DNA of 64,000 nucleotides from Glandiceps talaboti (taxonomy: Eukaryota > Hemichordata > Enteropneusta > Spengelidae): the NCBI RefSeq assembly GCF_964340395.1, contig NC_135566.1, forward strand, positions 2,564,501-2,628,500, given 5' to 3'. Shown in pieces: positions 14,346 to 27,900 of the stretch. Within the stretch, counting starts at the first letter, position 1; each line of letters starts with the position of its first letter. Under the pieces are notes generated by a model. It did no database searches and was not told the DNA's origin. It saw only the letters and a program-made list of their open reading frames with translations. A program made the translations under genes and the position numbers.

Positions 14346-16327
14346 ACACACATTTCTCATATGCATACACACATGTCCATTCTAACCAAAACGAATTAAT
14401 CACAGTGCCAAATACTTCTATACAACTATCACATCTCACAACCACCGCACTGTATAATTCTGATACATAAACTTTTGTTCTTACGACTAGAAGCACCTAT
14501 CACATTTTAATGCAGGTGAACTTTGATACAACTCTATTAAGTCAGTGTAGTTGCCAAAGGATAATCAAGGTGAAATGGAATAGATTCTCTTTCTATGCGA
14601 CAGGAAATGTACACCATGTATATTTCAGGAGATCGGTAAGCGGAAAACTTGGTGATAAATAATGGAAGTTACGGAATCAGAGTACAGACAGTACTACCGC
14701 AAGGACTCCCTTATTTCAAGATGGTTTGGAAGGATAAAACATACTGAACACAAACTTGTAGTCTTGACAGGACTATCACTACAGATTGAGAAGAATTTGT
14801 GTTGCTGTGTTTTTCTTATTCACAGAATGATTTGGATGTAAAACAGGTTACACGGGAAAGAAATGGTGTTGATATCTAAATCTGAGATACTCATTGTACA
14901 CTCAAATCAAATTCTTGTTGCTTTTATTCTGTTATTTAACGGATGGTTTGTACAATAAACAGTCTAAAATGAAAGCATCACTGCTGATATCTACCTCTAA
15001 GACAATTATTACAAACTGAAATGAAATTGACACAGAGCTACTAAAACGACCCGGGGAACGCTCATAAATGTTGAAATGAACGTTGTGTCATTTGTACCTT
15101 GGCCTGTAACACGAGATAAAACATGATGCAGAAATTGATGATAAGCAGCGAAATAGGCGATCAGATGTGAGAAAAGTGTACTCTAGGTGGATTACGATAT
15201 TTCTGCTTGGGTGGGCACATCATTGGCAACATAGCCCTTATCTACAACTACACAGTCATTTGTATTACTGCAAGAGATTTCACAAGAATTGAGTATGACA
15301 TGAACACTAGACTTTGAGCACCTTTTCAGCTATTTATGCAGTTAACTATACGCATGGAGTAATTGAACAATCGTTCTCAAGAATTCACCGAAATGTACAC
15401 ACAGTAAAACTATCCACCTGCATCATATTCTGTGTATATTTCCCAGCGAAATGAACCCCTGTTTAATTTCATGCATGGATGTCCACATCCTTGGCATTTC
15501 ATTACATACTACAAAGCTATTTACTAACTAAATTTGCTGACCCTGTTAAGGAAGCAGACGGGGAAAACAAAATAATCCTTCTAAATGATGTTAGATTTAG
15601 CGCTGATATCATCTAAGGGTCATTTATCTGACATTATTGCACACTTTGCCCACAACCAATGCTCAACACTGTTGCCAACATGCAATAAAATAACCTTGGC
15701 TTTCGGAATATAAATTATGACTCTCGCCATCAAAATTTATGTTCACCAATAAAGAATAATAAATAGGGTGTGTGACAATGAATAGGGTGAAATTACTACC
15801 AGCAGCATTGCTGAATGTCCCCTTTGAGACTGTGTGATACGTCATCAATGATTCTTTCAAAATCACCCATTAATCATACCTTTCCTGGCATTTTATGACT
15901 CGATCTTTCAAATTCTATGGTGCTTTGATATACTGCCCTCTAGTGGTCATGCTCCTGATGTCTTCAAATTTACAATAAAGCAGTAAATATGACAAGCGCC
16001 CTCATTGTATGACATCAATATGTCAATCATTCACATCATGCTCAAGTCACATTACTGATCCTATTAATACTGCCCTCAATGACTACGGTACCACACCTTT
16101 TGTTTTTTTTGTCAGGAAAGTTTTTGTATCAACTGCACAATTCCTAAAACGGTTAATATCTGTCTCACCAATAATGCCTCCCTTTCTGCATCGTGGGAGA
16201 CACTTTGCAAAACATAGCTTTTATCTTAGACATACAAAGACCTGAAAATCAGTATGGAGATATAAATACACTTGCTAAAGTTACTTATTGGAAGTAATTA
16301 AGTATATTTCCATAACTTACTTTTCTG
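14346..16327. other. Region downstream of RBM19, 3' UTR plus intergenic
   Basis: The RBM19 3' UTR must begin at 16327 and run leftwards; its end is not clear. No coding sequence recognised. A CTCF-like core lies at 15934-15946. Confidence 0.5.
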
Positions 16328-18568
16328 TTAGCTTTCATTCTTCTCACTGGCTTTCAGTAAATCATCCATGATGGTAGATTTCTTAAATTTCTTAGCTGGT
16401 CCACCTGAAAAACAAATATGGCTGACTTTACACAAAACAATCCACAGAGACAATAATACACAACAGCAGGTCTTACTTTGCCACAGAATATCAAATACAA
16501 TATATATATATATATATATCCAGTATCATGGTAGTCAGGGTGATTGCTTCCATGTACGTCTTTTCACGATCCTCACCTGCTGAAACCATTTGTTAAAGTT
16601 CACTTCGCCTATATTCCTTCCAAGCTATCAAGTAATTTGACTTAAAAATGTAAGCCCATAAAACAGAGATCGTGGGTTGTACCTATTATATTTTAGACAA
16701 TACAAACATACATAGAATGGCAAATTATTCAAAAGTTTGTTGAGGGGAGGATTCTATGACTTCAGCAAACAACTAATAGTAAGCTACATCTAGGAATACT
16801 GGATCTCTGGAGTGACATGGTAGGGTATACATACCATCATGGAAGTGAGCGGCTGTCTTTTTCCGGAGTGCCTCTATGCTATCATCATCCGTGTCAGCCC
16901 ATTCCAATACAAGTCTTCTTCCATACAAATGAGTACTGTGACAAAGTGCATTGAAGGCTCTCTGTTGAAATGAACAAATTACAGTTATCAACCAAAAGAT
17001 TCCTATATATATCTCTTAACAAATTCCATACCATGCAATTTTACAAATAGAAATGTTTGTTTAGCTAGATTTTTAACACTACTATATTTTATTTTAGGAT
17101 TGCCAGATCTCTGTGGTAATATTCACTTGGTTTTGGAAACCAGCATCTTGTGACTGCAAGGAGATAAGTTTTGATAAACATCTCTATAACTCCTGGTAAA
17201 TGGAAATGGATGAATCCCTCCTTCAACATGTTAAGATGGAAAGGTCTTCTAAAGTCCTAATGAGATAGTTCTCCAAGTCAAACTGTCTCGTTTTTCTACA
17301 TATATTAAACTGAAGTTTATATATATAATAAATATATTCTACTCATTGTACAACAGCTTCCTGTGATGAGTAATGTTTTTACTTTGGTTGTTCACTGATA
17401 AAAGTTAACTTCATCATAACTGTCACAAAGTTTGGAACATTTGTGAGAAGTTTGAAATCTGTTTATTTTATTTCTTACCATAGCATCTAGTTTTGTAATG
17501 AAATCTGATTGGTTTATTTCCTACCTTAACATCTAGTTTTGTAATGAAATCTGATTGGTTTATTTCTTACCTTAGCATCTGGTTTTGTAATGAAATCCAC
17601 AAATCCAAAACCTCTATGCGTACCAGTACCAGCTGCTTTCTTAGGAAGACGTATTGATTTAATTTCACCAAATACACTGTGACAAGATAAGATCAAAAAT
17701 ATCAACATACTGAACACAACGATATAGGTTATACTAGTATTCACTTACAATATCTATGACATCATGTTTTGAGTTTGAAGTGTAACTCTAACATGTGAAC
17801 AAAACTGTTGCCATGATCAGTGAGTTTTACACAGTGAATTGATTATTTTACATCATCACTTCGTAATACACTATAACAGAACCCCCATGATGCATAAGTG
17901 CCAATGTGGCATACTCTACTGCTGTATTTCAGTAAGACAAACTGCACCAGAAAACATTGCAAGGATAAGTGCAGTAAGACAATTTGCACCAGAAAACATT
18001 GCAAGGATAAGTGCAGTAAGACAATTTGCACCAGAAAACATTGCAAGGACAAGTGCAGTAAGACAAATTGCAGCAGAAAACATTGCAAGTACAAGTGCAG
18101 TAAGACAACCTGCAGCAGAAAACATTGCAAGGACAAGTGCAGTAAGACAAACTGCAGCAGAAAACAATGCAAGGACAAGTGCAGTATGACAAACTGCAGC
18201 AGAAAAGATTGCAAGGACAAGTGCAGTAAGACAAACTGCAGCAGAAAACAATGCAAGGACAAGTACAGTAAGACAAACTGCAGCAGAAAAGATTGCAAGG
18301 ACAAGTGCAGTAAGACAAATTGCAGCAGAAAACATTGCAAGGACAAATGCAGTAAGACAAACTGCAGCAGAAAACATTGCAAGCACAAATGCAGTAAGAC
18401 AACTGCAGCAGAAAACATTGCAAGGACAAGTGCAGTAAGACAAATTGCAGCAGAAAACATTGCAAGCACAAGTGCAAATATCCCATGGGCACTCAAGTAT
18501 CACAGGGTTCTCTTATGTTTATGAAAACAACAAAGTTTGTGAAAACAAAAAAAACACATAACTACATG

Positions 18569-18617
<49 letters not shown>

Positions 18618-18836
18618 AGAGCAGGAAATTTGGGAGTGTCTGGGGGTTTAACTAACTGTTGATAGAAAGAATAAATTCCTATATTGATCTCAACATTGTA
18701 TTTGAAGATTATTATTTACCTGAAAAGTTCACGTATTTCTTTCTTTGTAGCTTCAAATGGTAAATTTCTTACAAGTATCTTGGTTGTCTTCTGTTTCTTG
18801 GTAACTTGTTTCTTCTTTGCACTCTTTGGTTTTACT
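16328..18836 (-). CDS. RBM19: RBM19 exons 23-26: basic linker, RRM6, C-terminal tail and stop
   Basis: Exons 18720-18836, 17571-17676, 16835-16961 and 16328-16404. A lysine-rich linker leads to RRM6: KILVRNLPFEA (RNP2), then GTGTHRGFGFVDF (RNP1), then RAFNALCHSTHLYGRRLVL. The tail KKTAAHFHDG and the final MDDLLKASEKNES are short and charged, as in the family. The stop codon TAA is at 16328-16330. I saw no clear AATAAA on this strand within about 300 bp downstream; a GATAAA variant lies about 110 bp after the stop. The exon 24 donor is tripled in a 46-bp array (17479-17616). Confidence 0.95.
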
Positions 18837-21800
18837 CTGAAAAACGGTACAAATTACAAATGATATCACATATACACATAGTAAGGTATACAAACAGTAT
18901 CTAGAACTGAATTCTCTGTATAGCATCGTCAACTATTTTTTACTTGTAAAATTTCATAACATTTTGAAAATTTCATAAATTGATTTGGTGTGGTATAAAT
19001 GTTATTGCCAGTGCATTGCTAAATTTTAATTAGTTAAATACAGTCATTTATCAAATTATGCATATCTGACAAGTTCAGGTTACAATCACTGGAAAGTTTT
19101 GGATCTAATGATAGTATCTTGTTTATTTCCTGTATTTTGTTGTCTATTGACAGACATATGTTATATCAGGTTTGACTGCAGTAACTATACGTTATTTTCA
19201 CAATATCAACCAAATATGCCAAATGTCATTTCTGTCAAAAAGTCTTCAATCACACCATGGAATATAGAATAAATAAGTACAAGTCTTTGGCTAAAATATG
19301 TAATTTGATGTTATTCCCCACTATTTTTCTTTGTTCACCCAAGGAAAATATGAGTGACCTAAGGGACCTTTGTCACTACAAGTCACTAGCCTCGTAGTGA
19401 CAACCCTTAGGTCATGAGTATTTTCATGTTGAATGAAAAAAAATATTGGAGAACAACATAGTTATACCAGTGCCAATAATACCAAAAGAAAAATTGTGGA
19501 AAGTAATGGCAATTTTGAATGTTTGAATTTTATTTCAAATACAGCAGAACCAGTGATGTAGACACGCGTTGTCATGATGTAGAATGACCAGGGTATATAT
19601 TCCATATTTTATGTCCAAATCGGCTAGTGCATGGTATAATTGTTTTTGTACTTATTTGGCACAGATGTGTATACACCATTACTCTTTAGATCTGTAAGAA
19701 CTGTCTTTACTAGTACATAGGTTCCTGATTATTAGTATTTGTGTACATGTATTCATATCCATAGTGTATAATCATACATGATCATTTACATGTAAGTGAC
19801 ATCACTTGTCATCAAAACTATGGAAAAGTACAGAAATATGACAAATTTGACACTGATGTGTAACAATAATATGGAATCCACAGACTTACTGTACAGTAGC
19901 TCTGTTACTAAGTTTATGGAATCGTTAGATTTACTGTACAGTAGCTCTGTTACTAAGTTTATGGAATCGTTAGATTTACTGTACAGTAGCTCTGTTACTA
20001 AGTTTATGGAATCGTTAGACTTACTGTACAGTAGCTCTGTTACTAAGTTTATGGAATCGTTAGATTTACTGTACAGTAGCTCTGTTACTAAGTTTATGGA
20101 ATCGTTAGACTTACTGTACAGTAGCTCTGTTACTAAGTTTATGGAATCCACAGACTTACTGTACAGTAGCTCTGTTACTAAGTTTATGGAATCCACAGAC
20201 TTACTGTACAGTAGCTCTGTTACTAAGTTTATGGAATCCACAGACTTACTGTACAGTAGCTCTGTTACTAAGTTTATGGAATCGTTAGATTTACTGTACA
20301 GTAGCTCTGTTACTAAGTTTATGGAATCGTTAGACTTACTGTACAGTAGCTCTGTTACTAAGTTTATGGAATCGTTAGATTTACTGTACAGTAGCTCTGT
20401 TACTAAGTTTATGGAATCGTTAGACTTACTGTACAGTAGCTCTGTTACTAAGTTTATGGAATCGTTAGACTTACTGTACAGTAGCTCTGTTACTAAGTTT
20501 ATGGAATCCACAGACTTACTGTACAGTAGCTCTGTTACTAAGTTTATGGAATCCACAGACTTACTGTACAGTAGCTCTGTTACTAAGTTTATGGAATCGT
20601 TAGACTTACTGTACAGTAGCTCTGTTACTAAGTTTATGGAATCCACAGACTTACTGTACAGTAGCTCTGTTACTAAGTTTATGGAATCGTTAGACTTACT
20701 GTACAGTAGCTCTATTACTAAGTTTCAGTTCTAATTGGTGTTCATCCACAGTACAATGCTGTAATTCTTTCATAGCTTTTTGTGCATCTTCTCTTCTTCT
20801 GTATTCCACAAATCCATACCCCATAGATAAATACTGACCTGTAGAGAGTAGATAAATAGATAAATACTGACTTGCACAGTGTCGATAAATAGAAAAATAC
20901 TGACCTAAATATTAAACATGTATATGGTCAAGTTAACTTATGAAATATGGCAATATATATATATGATATATATGATGGCAATATTGATGTATCATGATTC
21001 TCTCCATTGCAGGCATTGGAGAGATATTCCCTACTGATTTTTTGTCATCACTTTTTATGCTTGTTTATGTGGGACAGTCAGACTCAAGCCTGATTCAAAC
21101 AATAAATAAATCATTTGACTGATCTATGCTGTATAAATTACTAGAGGTCCAATTCCTATGAACTCATACCATTGCCCCCCCCCCCCCTCCTCCCCCCAAC
21201 CCTTCTGATTGCTTAGCATGAAGAATATATATAAATATAGTGTAAATATAAGTAGGTAAAACATATACCTGAGTTTCCTATAAATTTTACTTGGCTTCCA
21301 AAAAACAAACATCTAGTGCAAGGTATAGTAATGTATGCAAGTTGTTCTATGTTTCCCTTCTGTTAGTGGAGTTCCCCACTAAGATTATGGTACATGGTTT
21401 AAACATCAAAACAAAATTTATGAGATTTTCCATCTCTGTTTCTATCTCTGGCACGTTGATTTTGACAAGAAGCCTTACCAGTGTTCTCAAGTCATAGTCA
21501 AATCACAGTGATGGCTTCATTGGGTAGGTATTTACTGACAATGAATGGTAGAACTGTTGTCAGATCTAAATGCAAGCATAGTTAATACTACATTCCATCC
21601 TAGGTCTTACCTGGCTGTTTGATATCTTTTTTCTTTGAAATAGATACATTCCGAAGTGGTCCACAAATTGAAAATTTCTGAAAGTAGAACAGGAAGTGTT
21701 AAAACTCAGAATGAACATGTATTCAGACATCTGCATGCACACAATATATACTTTTGGTCTACTTTGTCAGTATGAAAAATTACATTGCCACTCCTACCAC

Positions 21801-21873
21801 ATCCCAAACATACATTCCTCCCACATACACCCATCCACACACACATGCATACATGCACCAATAACCACGCACA

Positions 21874-21945
<72 letters not shown>

Positions 21946-24900
21946 CACGTATGCACGTATGCACGCATGCACATACATACATACATACATACATACATAC
22001 ATACATACATACATACATACATACATACATACATACATACATACATACATACATACATACATACATACATACATACATACATACATACATACAGACATGC
22101 ATACAGACATGGACACACACACACACACTGACACACACACACAGACATGGACACAGACACACACAGACACACACACACACCTACTATATAATATGATATG
22201 AATGCTATCACCTCTTTCAGTGTATCTTCTCTAGTTTCAAAGTTGATATTTTTGACAAATAACGTACAACCTTCTTCTGGTTCATCATCTGACTCATCAG
22301 ATATTTCCATATCACTTTCTTTGGCTTTGGTCTCCTTCAAAATTTTATAGCAATAGATAACACAGAGTGATGTTAATGTGGATTGACAAATGCTGACATA
22401 CTAACTCACAGATGTACAGAAAGACAGTCAGACAAACAGACAGACAAACAGACAGACAGACAGATGGATGAACACATGGACACAGACAGACAGACAGATG
22501 GATGGATGGATGGATGAACACATGGACACACAGACAGACAGACATACAGACAGACAGACAGACAGACAGATGGATGGATGAACACATGGACACACACACA
22601 GACATACAGACAAACAGACAGACAGACAGATGGATGAACACATGGACACAGACAGACAGACAGATGGATGGATGGATGGATGAACACATGGACACACAGA
22701 CAGACAGACATACAGACAGACAGACAGACAGACAGATGGATGGATGAACACATGGACACACAGACAGACAGACAGACAGAGGGATGGATGAACACATGGA
22801 CACACACACAGACAGACAGACAAACATACAGACATACAGACATATGGAAAGGACTTCAATCAGACTTATGGACAGACATGTGTAGACAGACTATGAGCAC
22901 CTTCCCAGGACAAACAAGACATCGAAACATTGATTTTAGTAATTTACATCTCATATGTTCATTATACAACAAAAACCTATATACTTCAATGTATAGAGAG
23001 ATGTATTTGATTGTGCTAGTGAGTAAACCTCTGAAGGTAAAACTGTCACCCAAGAGTTTGCCATTGTATGATTTTTCTAAACTGGTCTCTATTATGAGAG
23101 ATGTAAGTAAGAAAACATTAGAAATGATACAATAGATAATGCCAGTAACTTCCAGATGACATATTTTATTTTCTGTAAATTATAACTTTTACCTGTGTCT
23201 GTTCTTCATCCTCTCCTTCTTGTTCTTGGTCTGGTTTCTTCTTCCGTTCTACAGCAGCAGTAGTAAAGACACCAACTGGTGCCCACTCCAGATACAATGG
23301 AACATGCTGAAACTAGACAATCACACATCTCGTATCATAGTCTCTACTTTGTCACTTTGATTCTAAACTTTAAAATATAGTTGTTGACATCAGTCCACAA
23401 ATTTCACTAACCCAAACCTCCACATATTTCACTAGAAATTCTTATTTTGTACTACAAATTCGACAATACATCATGAAATACTCTCCTCTGGGTATGCTCA
23501 CGATTGGCTCACTTTCTGAGTGGCAAGCTGGCATCACTTTGTTCTACAAATTCAACAATATCTATTATGAAATACTCACCTTTGTGTATGCTAATTTTCT
23601 GAATGCCAACTTCGCTTCATTTTGCTCTAAGAATTCAACAATAGCTGTAGCACCAGCTGATGGAAGTAAAACTCTTCCTAACTGACCAAATTTGGAGAAA
23701 ACTTTTCGAAGCTCTTCTGGCTTTGTACTGGCTGGTAAGTTTTTCACCAAAATTACTGTGTTACTTCTTTGGGCTGCAGCCTACAAAAAATATGTAAATA
23801 TTACAAATATATAGAAAAAACAAAACAGAGAAGTATATAAAATAGTTGAAAAAACACAAACAGACAGTGCCAGAAATAATCAGATAGGATAAATATGTTT
23901 CATTGTTGAGAATTTATTTTTCAAAGTGTGTTGATATCTATCAAGAATTTAAGAGCAACATCCGACATTTGAAGTGATATGTTTATCATAAAACAGAAAT
24001 TCAATTTAAAATCTACAAAGTAGAATACTGATTTTTGGTTATTTTGTTTGAAAACTAAAATAGTGCCTGGAATGGCTTTTTTTGGTGCACAAACAATGCA
24101 CTAGCCCAGTAATTTGCAAAAATACCAGGTACTTTGGGAGCTCCTTGAAGGATGTGAATGGAACAATTTTCTAGTTGTTGAAAATATCTAGTAGGTTTTA
24201 ATAAATAAAAGCATGTATGTAGATCAATTCGAGTGAATACTGGCTTTAAAGAACAGTATGTATAACTTACCTGACTGAATGCATCTAAACTGACGTGATT
24301 GTCCACCAGGAATTGTCTTGTCTCTGATACAATCTGTGTTTCTCCTAAAGCCATCCTGACGGCAAGGCTGTTTGCTGTCTCCTGTAACATACAATCTTAC
24401 TATTTATAATTTTATCACTAAATGTCTGCAATAATGGTCATCCTTGTCTGCCATGTTAAGATAAGGAGTTGTCTCAGATTTCAAAACTAGCTATAATATG
24501 GAATGACTTATTTTTGGTTTCAAATTTTTTGTAATGAAGGATATAATTCAATAAATTAAACACTGACCTTTGTATACATGTACATTGCAGTGTTCATTGG
24601 AACTTGGTAATCACAGTGTGTCTTGTCTAGTATTATGAAATTGGATACAGGTATGCAAATGAGTTGTAAGAAGCTACCCACTTACCGTGTCTAAAACTTC
24701 ACTCTTAGAAGTGTTGTATTTTTCAGCCATTGCATCAGCTACAGCGTTAGCACCAATAAATAAAGTGTTCCAATTGTGAGAACTGCAGAATCAAATAAAA
24801 ATAAATAAAAGACAATTTATTAGAAAATTGAGTTAGAATCTTATTAAATTACTTAAGTTATATAATGACTTATGATGACTATGAAAGATAAGAACTGGGT

Positions 24901-27900
24901 TCAAGAGGATCAAAATATTTTTAAAAGTTCAGACAACATCAGAGGACGAGTTCTTACACGTAAATGGGTAAAAAGAAACTGAAGAAATAAAAGTCTGAAA
25001 TCTTATATTTTTTGTATCTCTTGCTGATAAAGTCAACATCACTATTCTGTTTTAGAAAAGGACAAAAGGTATCATTTTCAACAAGAGTATGACATTTTCT
25101 CTCAGCATCTAAAATTTTTAATTTGTTACTATTTACTCTCATGACACTACTAGAAGTAAACGTACAGTTGAAACCAGAACTAGTCTTTGGAAAGTGACAA
25201 GTTTTGTGAAGGATGTTGCCATGACAACACAAGATATTAGAATGCCAGTACCTTCCACTCAATGCCTTGTCTTTAGCCTTCTTCTGTTTCTTGTAAGACG
25301 TTTCATCACCAGCTACAGTTTCCTCACTCTTCTTCTCTTTGGATGGTAAGATATGTAACATTCTCCCCTACACAGACAAACCATGTCATGTGGTCAGATG
25401 GTATGATTCTTAAGATGTTATTCTAAATGCTCACTTTCTCAACTCTTTTCAACTCTAAGTATTACAATTTATATTTATAAATATCAGTGAGTACTTGGAT
25501 CGGTGCTGCAGGCAATATTGAACCATTATTGCTAATATCTATGCAAGTGAGTGCAAGAGTATTCTATGTACACAAAATCATGTGAATGCACTACTGCTTT
25601 TCTAACTAAAATTTTGCTGTTTTGAGTAATCATAATTCTCTGATGATAGCAGGACCCAACAACATGCCATTGTAGTTTACTTGGGGTAAATTTACACTTA
25701 TGCTTTCACTCGTTTTCTACTGTTCTTTCTTACACTATGCTCATGGTATAGTATGGCTGCACAAATACATGCAAATACATGCAAATACTGCGCACTGGCA
25801 CTAACAGATCATGGGTTTTATTACATGCTGTAACTATAACTGTTAAAGGCCTACCTGAAATACAGATCCATCTAACTCAGTGTATGCCGTAACTGTTAAA
25901 GGCCTACCTGAAATACAGATCCATCTAACTCAGTGTATGCTGTAACTGCATGTTCTGGCATCATGAAAGTGACAAACGCAAATCCCTTAGTCTTCTTTGT
26001 GAGTGAATCGATTGGAATGTAGACTTCAGTTAATGGACCTAAAATGAAATAACATTACTATAAATATCATTTCTATTTGAGAAATAATCTGTATTTCCTT
26101 GTGAGCCCTGTCAATAGTTCATTTTACATTGCACACTTCTTACTGATGTGTAGTGTAGTGGGTTGGGGTGGGAGTAGGGATTTAGATCAAATGAAACCAT
26201 TTCAAGAATTGTTAAAAAACTGACAGTATGTTACATGTAAAGAAAAAGGGTTGAAACTCTTTCTTCACATCTCCACTTTTTCAGACATTAAGAAATCTAA
26301 CATTACCATATTTGTTGAACAGCTGATCCAAGTCTTCTTCTGTACATACATAGGCTAGATTCCTGACAAATAATCTGCCACTCTAGGAAAGAAAATAACA
26401 TCATTGTCAATGAAAAAAATATTTTGTTATATCTTAATGTTTTCAGAGGGAAAGGTTAGAAATAGAATTCTGAAGTTGGATAAATTGCTCATTGTGAAAT
26501 AGCACCTCACATGTCCAGAGGTAATAGAATTCTGCAACCCCCCCCTCTCCCCCACCCCAGAACCCATTGAATATACAACTGTACATTAGAGATAGATCCC
26601 TCTCTTGTATATCAATGCCCACTGTAATTAGAATCTAGTGTGGTGAATTCAATCTCACACAAAAATAGAAACCAATTATAAAACACCACAATAGAATCAA
26701 GAAAAGTAATAGAATCCAGTGTAAGGAAAAGAACCCCATATGAATAATAGAAACGCATATGCCGACAGAACCAACCAAGATAAGTGAGAACTTGTATGGC
26801 AAAATATAGAGATGATGTATGGCAAAATATAGAGATGATGTATGGCAAAATATAGAGATGATGTATGGCAAAATATAGAGATGATGTATGGCAAAATATA
26901 GAAATGATGTAAGGCAAAATATAGATGTATGGCAAAATGTAGAGATGATGTAAGGGAAAATATAGAGATGATGTATGGCAAAATATAGAGATGATGTATG
27001 GCAAAATATAGAGATGATGTATGGCAAAATATAGAGATGTATGGCAAAATATAGAGATGATGTATGGCAAAACATAGAGATGATGTATGGCAAAACATAG
27101 AGATGATGTATGGCAAAATATAGAGATGATGTATGGCAAAACATAGAGATGATGTATGGCAAAATATAGAGATGATGTATGGCAAAATATAGAGATGATG
27201 TATGGCAAAATATAGAGATGATGTATGACAAAATATAGAAATGATGTATGGCAAAATATAGAGATGATGTATGGCAAAATACAGGGATGATGTACGGCAA
27301 AATATCTGAAAACCGTGTGATAATAGTATGGCCATCTGATATCAACATATACAATTTGTCAAAGTAAAAAGTTGAAGGGATGATGAAAAAAAACATATTA
27401 TACCAAGTACAAACCAAATTATTTTCTTTGAACAGAAAATATGGATTATATACCCTAGTTGTTCTGCATAGTGACTACATCACTGGTCATGCAGTGTTCA
27501 TACACAAGTCAAAATTTTCCAAATGGATATTATTTTTCACGATTTTTCATAATTTATGCTTGAGGTATAATTATATAATAGTTATTTCCCAATATTTTTC
27601 TTCATGTAGCAGGAAATTACTTGTAACCTATTTTGGTTTCTTACTTCCCGTCCGGTGACTCAGAGTGACAAGGTCCCTTAGGTCACTCATATTTTCCTTG
27701 ACTGAACAAAGGAAACTGTTTGGGGTTAATAATATAATCATATTTTAAATCCTTTGATTATTCAAGATGCAGTGCATCAAGTCGATCATTATTTACCTCT
27801 CCTATAAGTTCATCTTCATTTTCTTCTGCTAGCTGTATGTAGGGATAAGACAAAAGATAGAAGTGAACATTTCCAAGTTTAGTACTTCAAAAGCCTTGTC

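Noticed and set aside
17843-18524. Long ORFs on both strands (Cys/Lys-rich or hydrophobic 14-residue repeats)
   Set aside because: Produced by a 42-bp satellite inside an RBM19 intron; no start context or independent support.
19786-20734. 286- and 312-residue ORFs with 15-residue repeats
   Set aside because: By-products of the 45-bp donor array; the real RBM19 frame meets a stop at once.
21696-22843. His/Thr-, Cys/Val- and Ser/Val-rich ORFs
   Set aside because: Translations of CA, CATA and GACA microsatellites; only the exon 20 part is real coding.
25240-25251. Reading straight on past RBM19 exon 15 (RYWHSNILCCHGN)
   Set aside because: The donor at 25251 joins exactly to SHNWNTLF in exon 16, the conserved family sequence.
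26612-27417. Three overlapping minus-strand ORFs of over 200 residues
   Set aside because: They run through the 23-bp satellite in all three frames, which is expected of a stop-free repeat.
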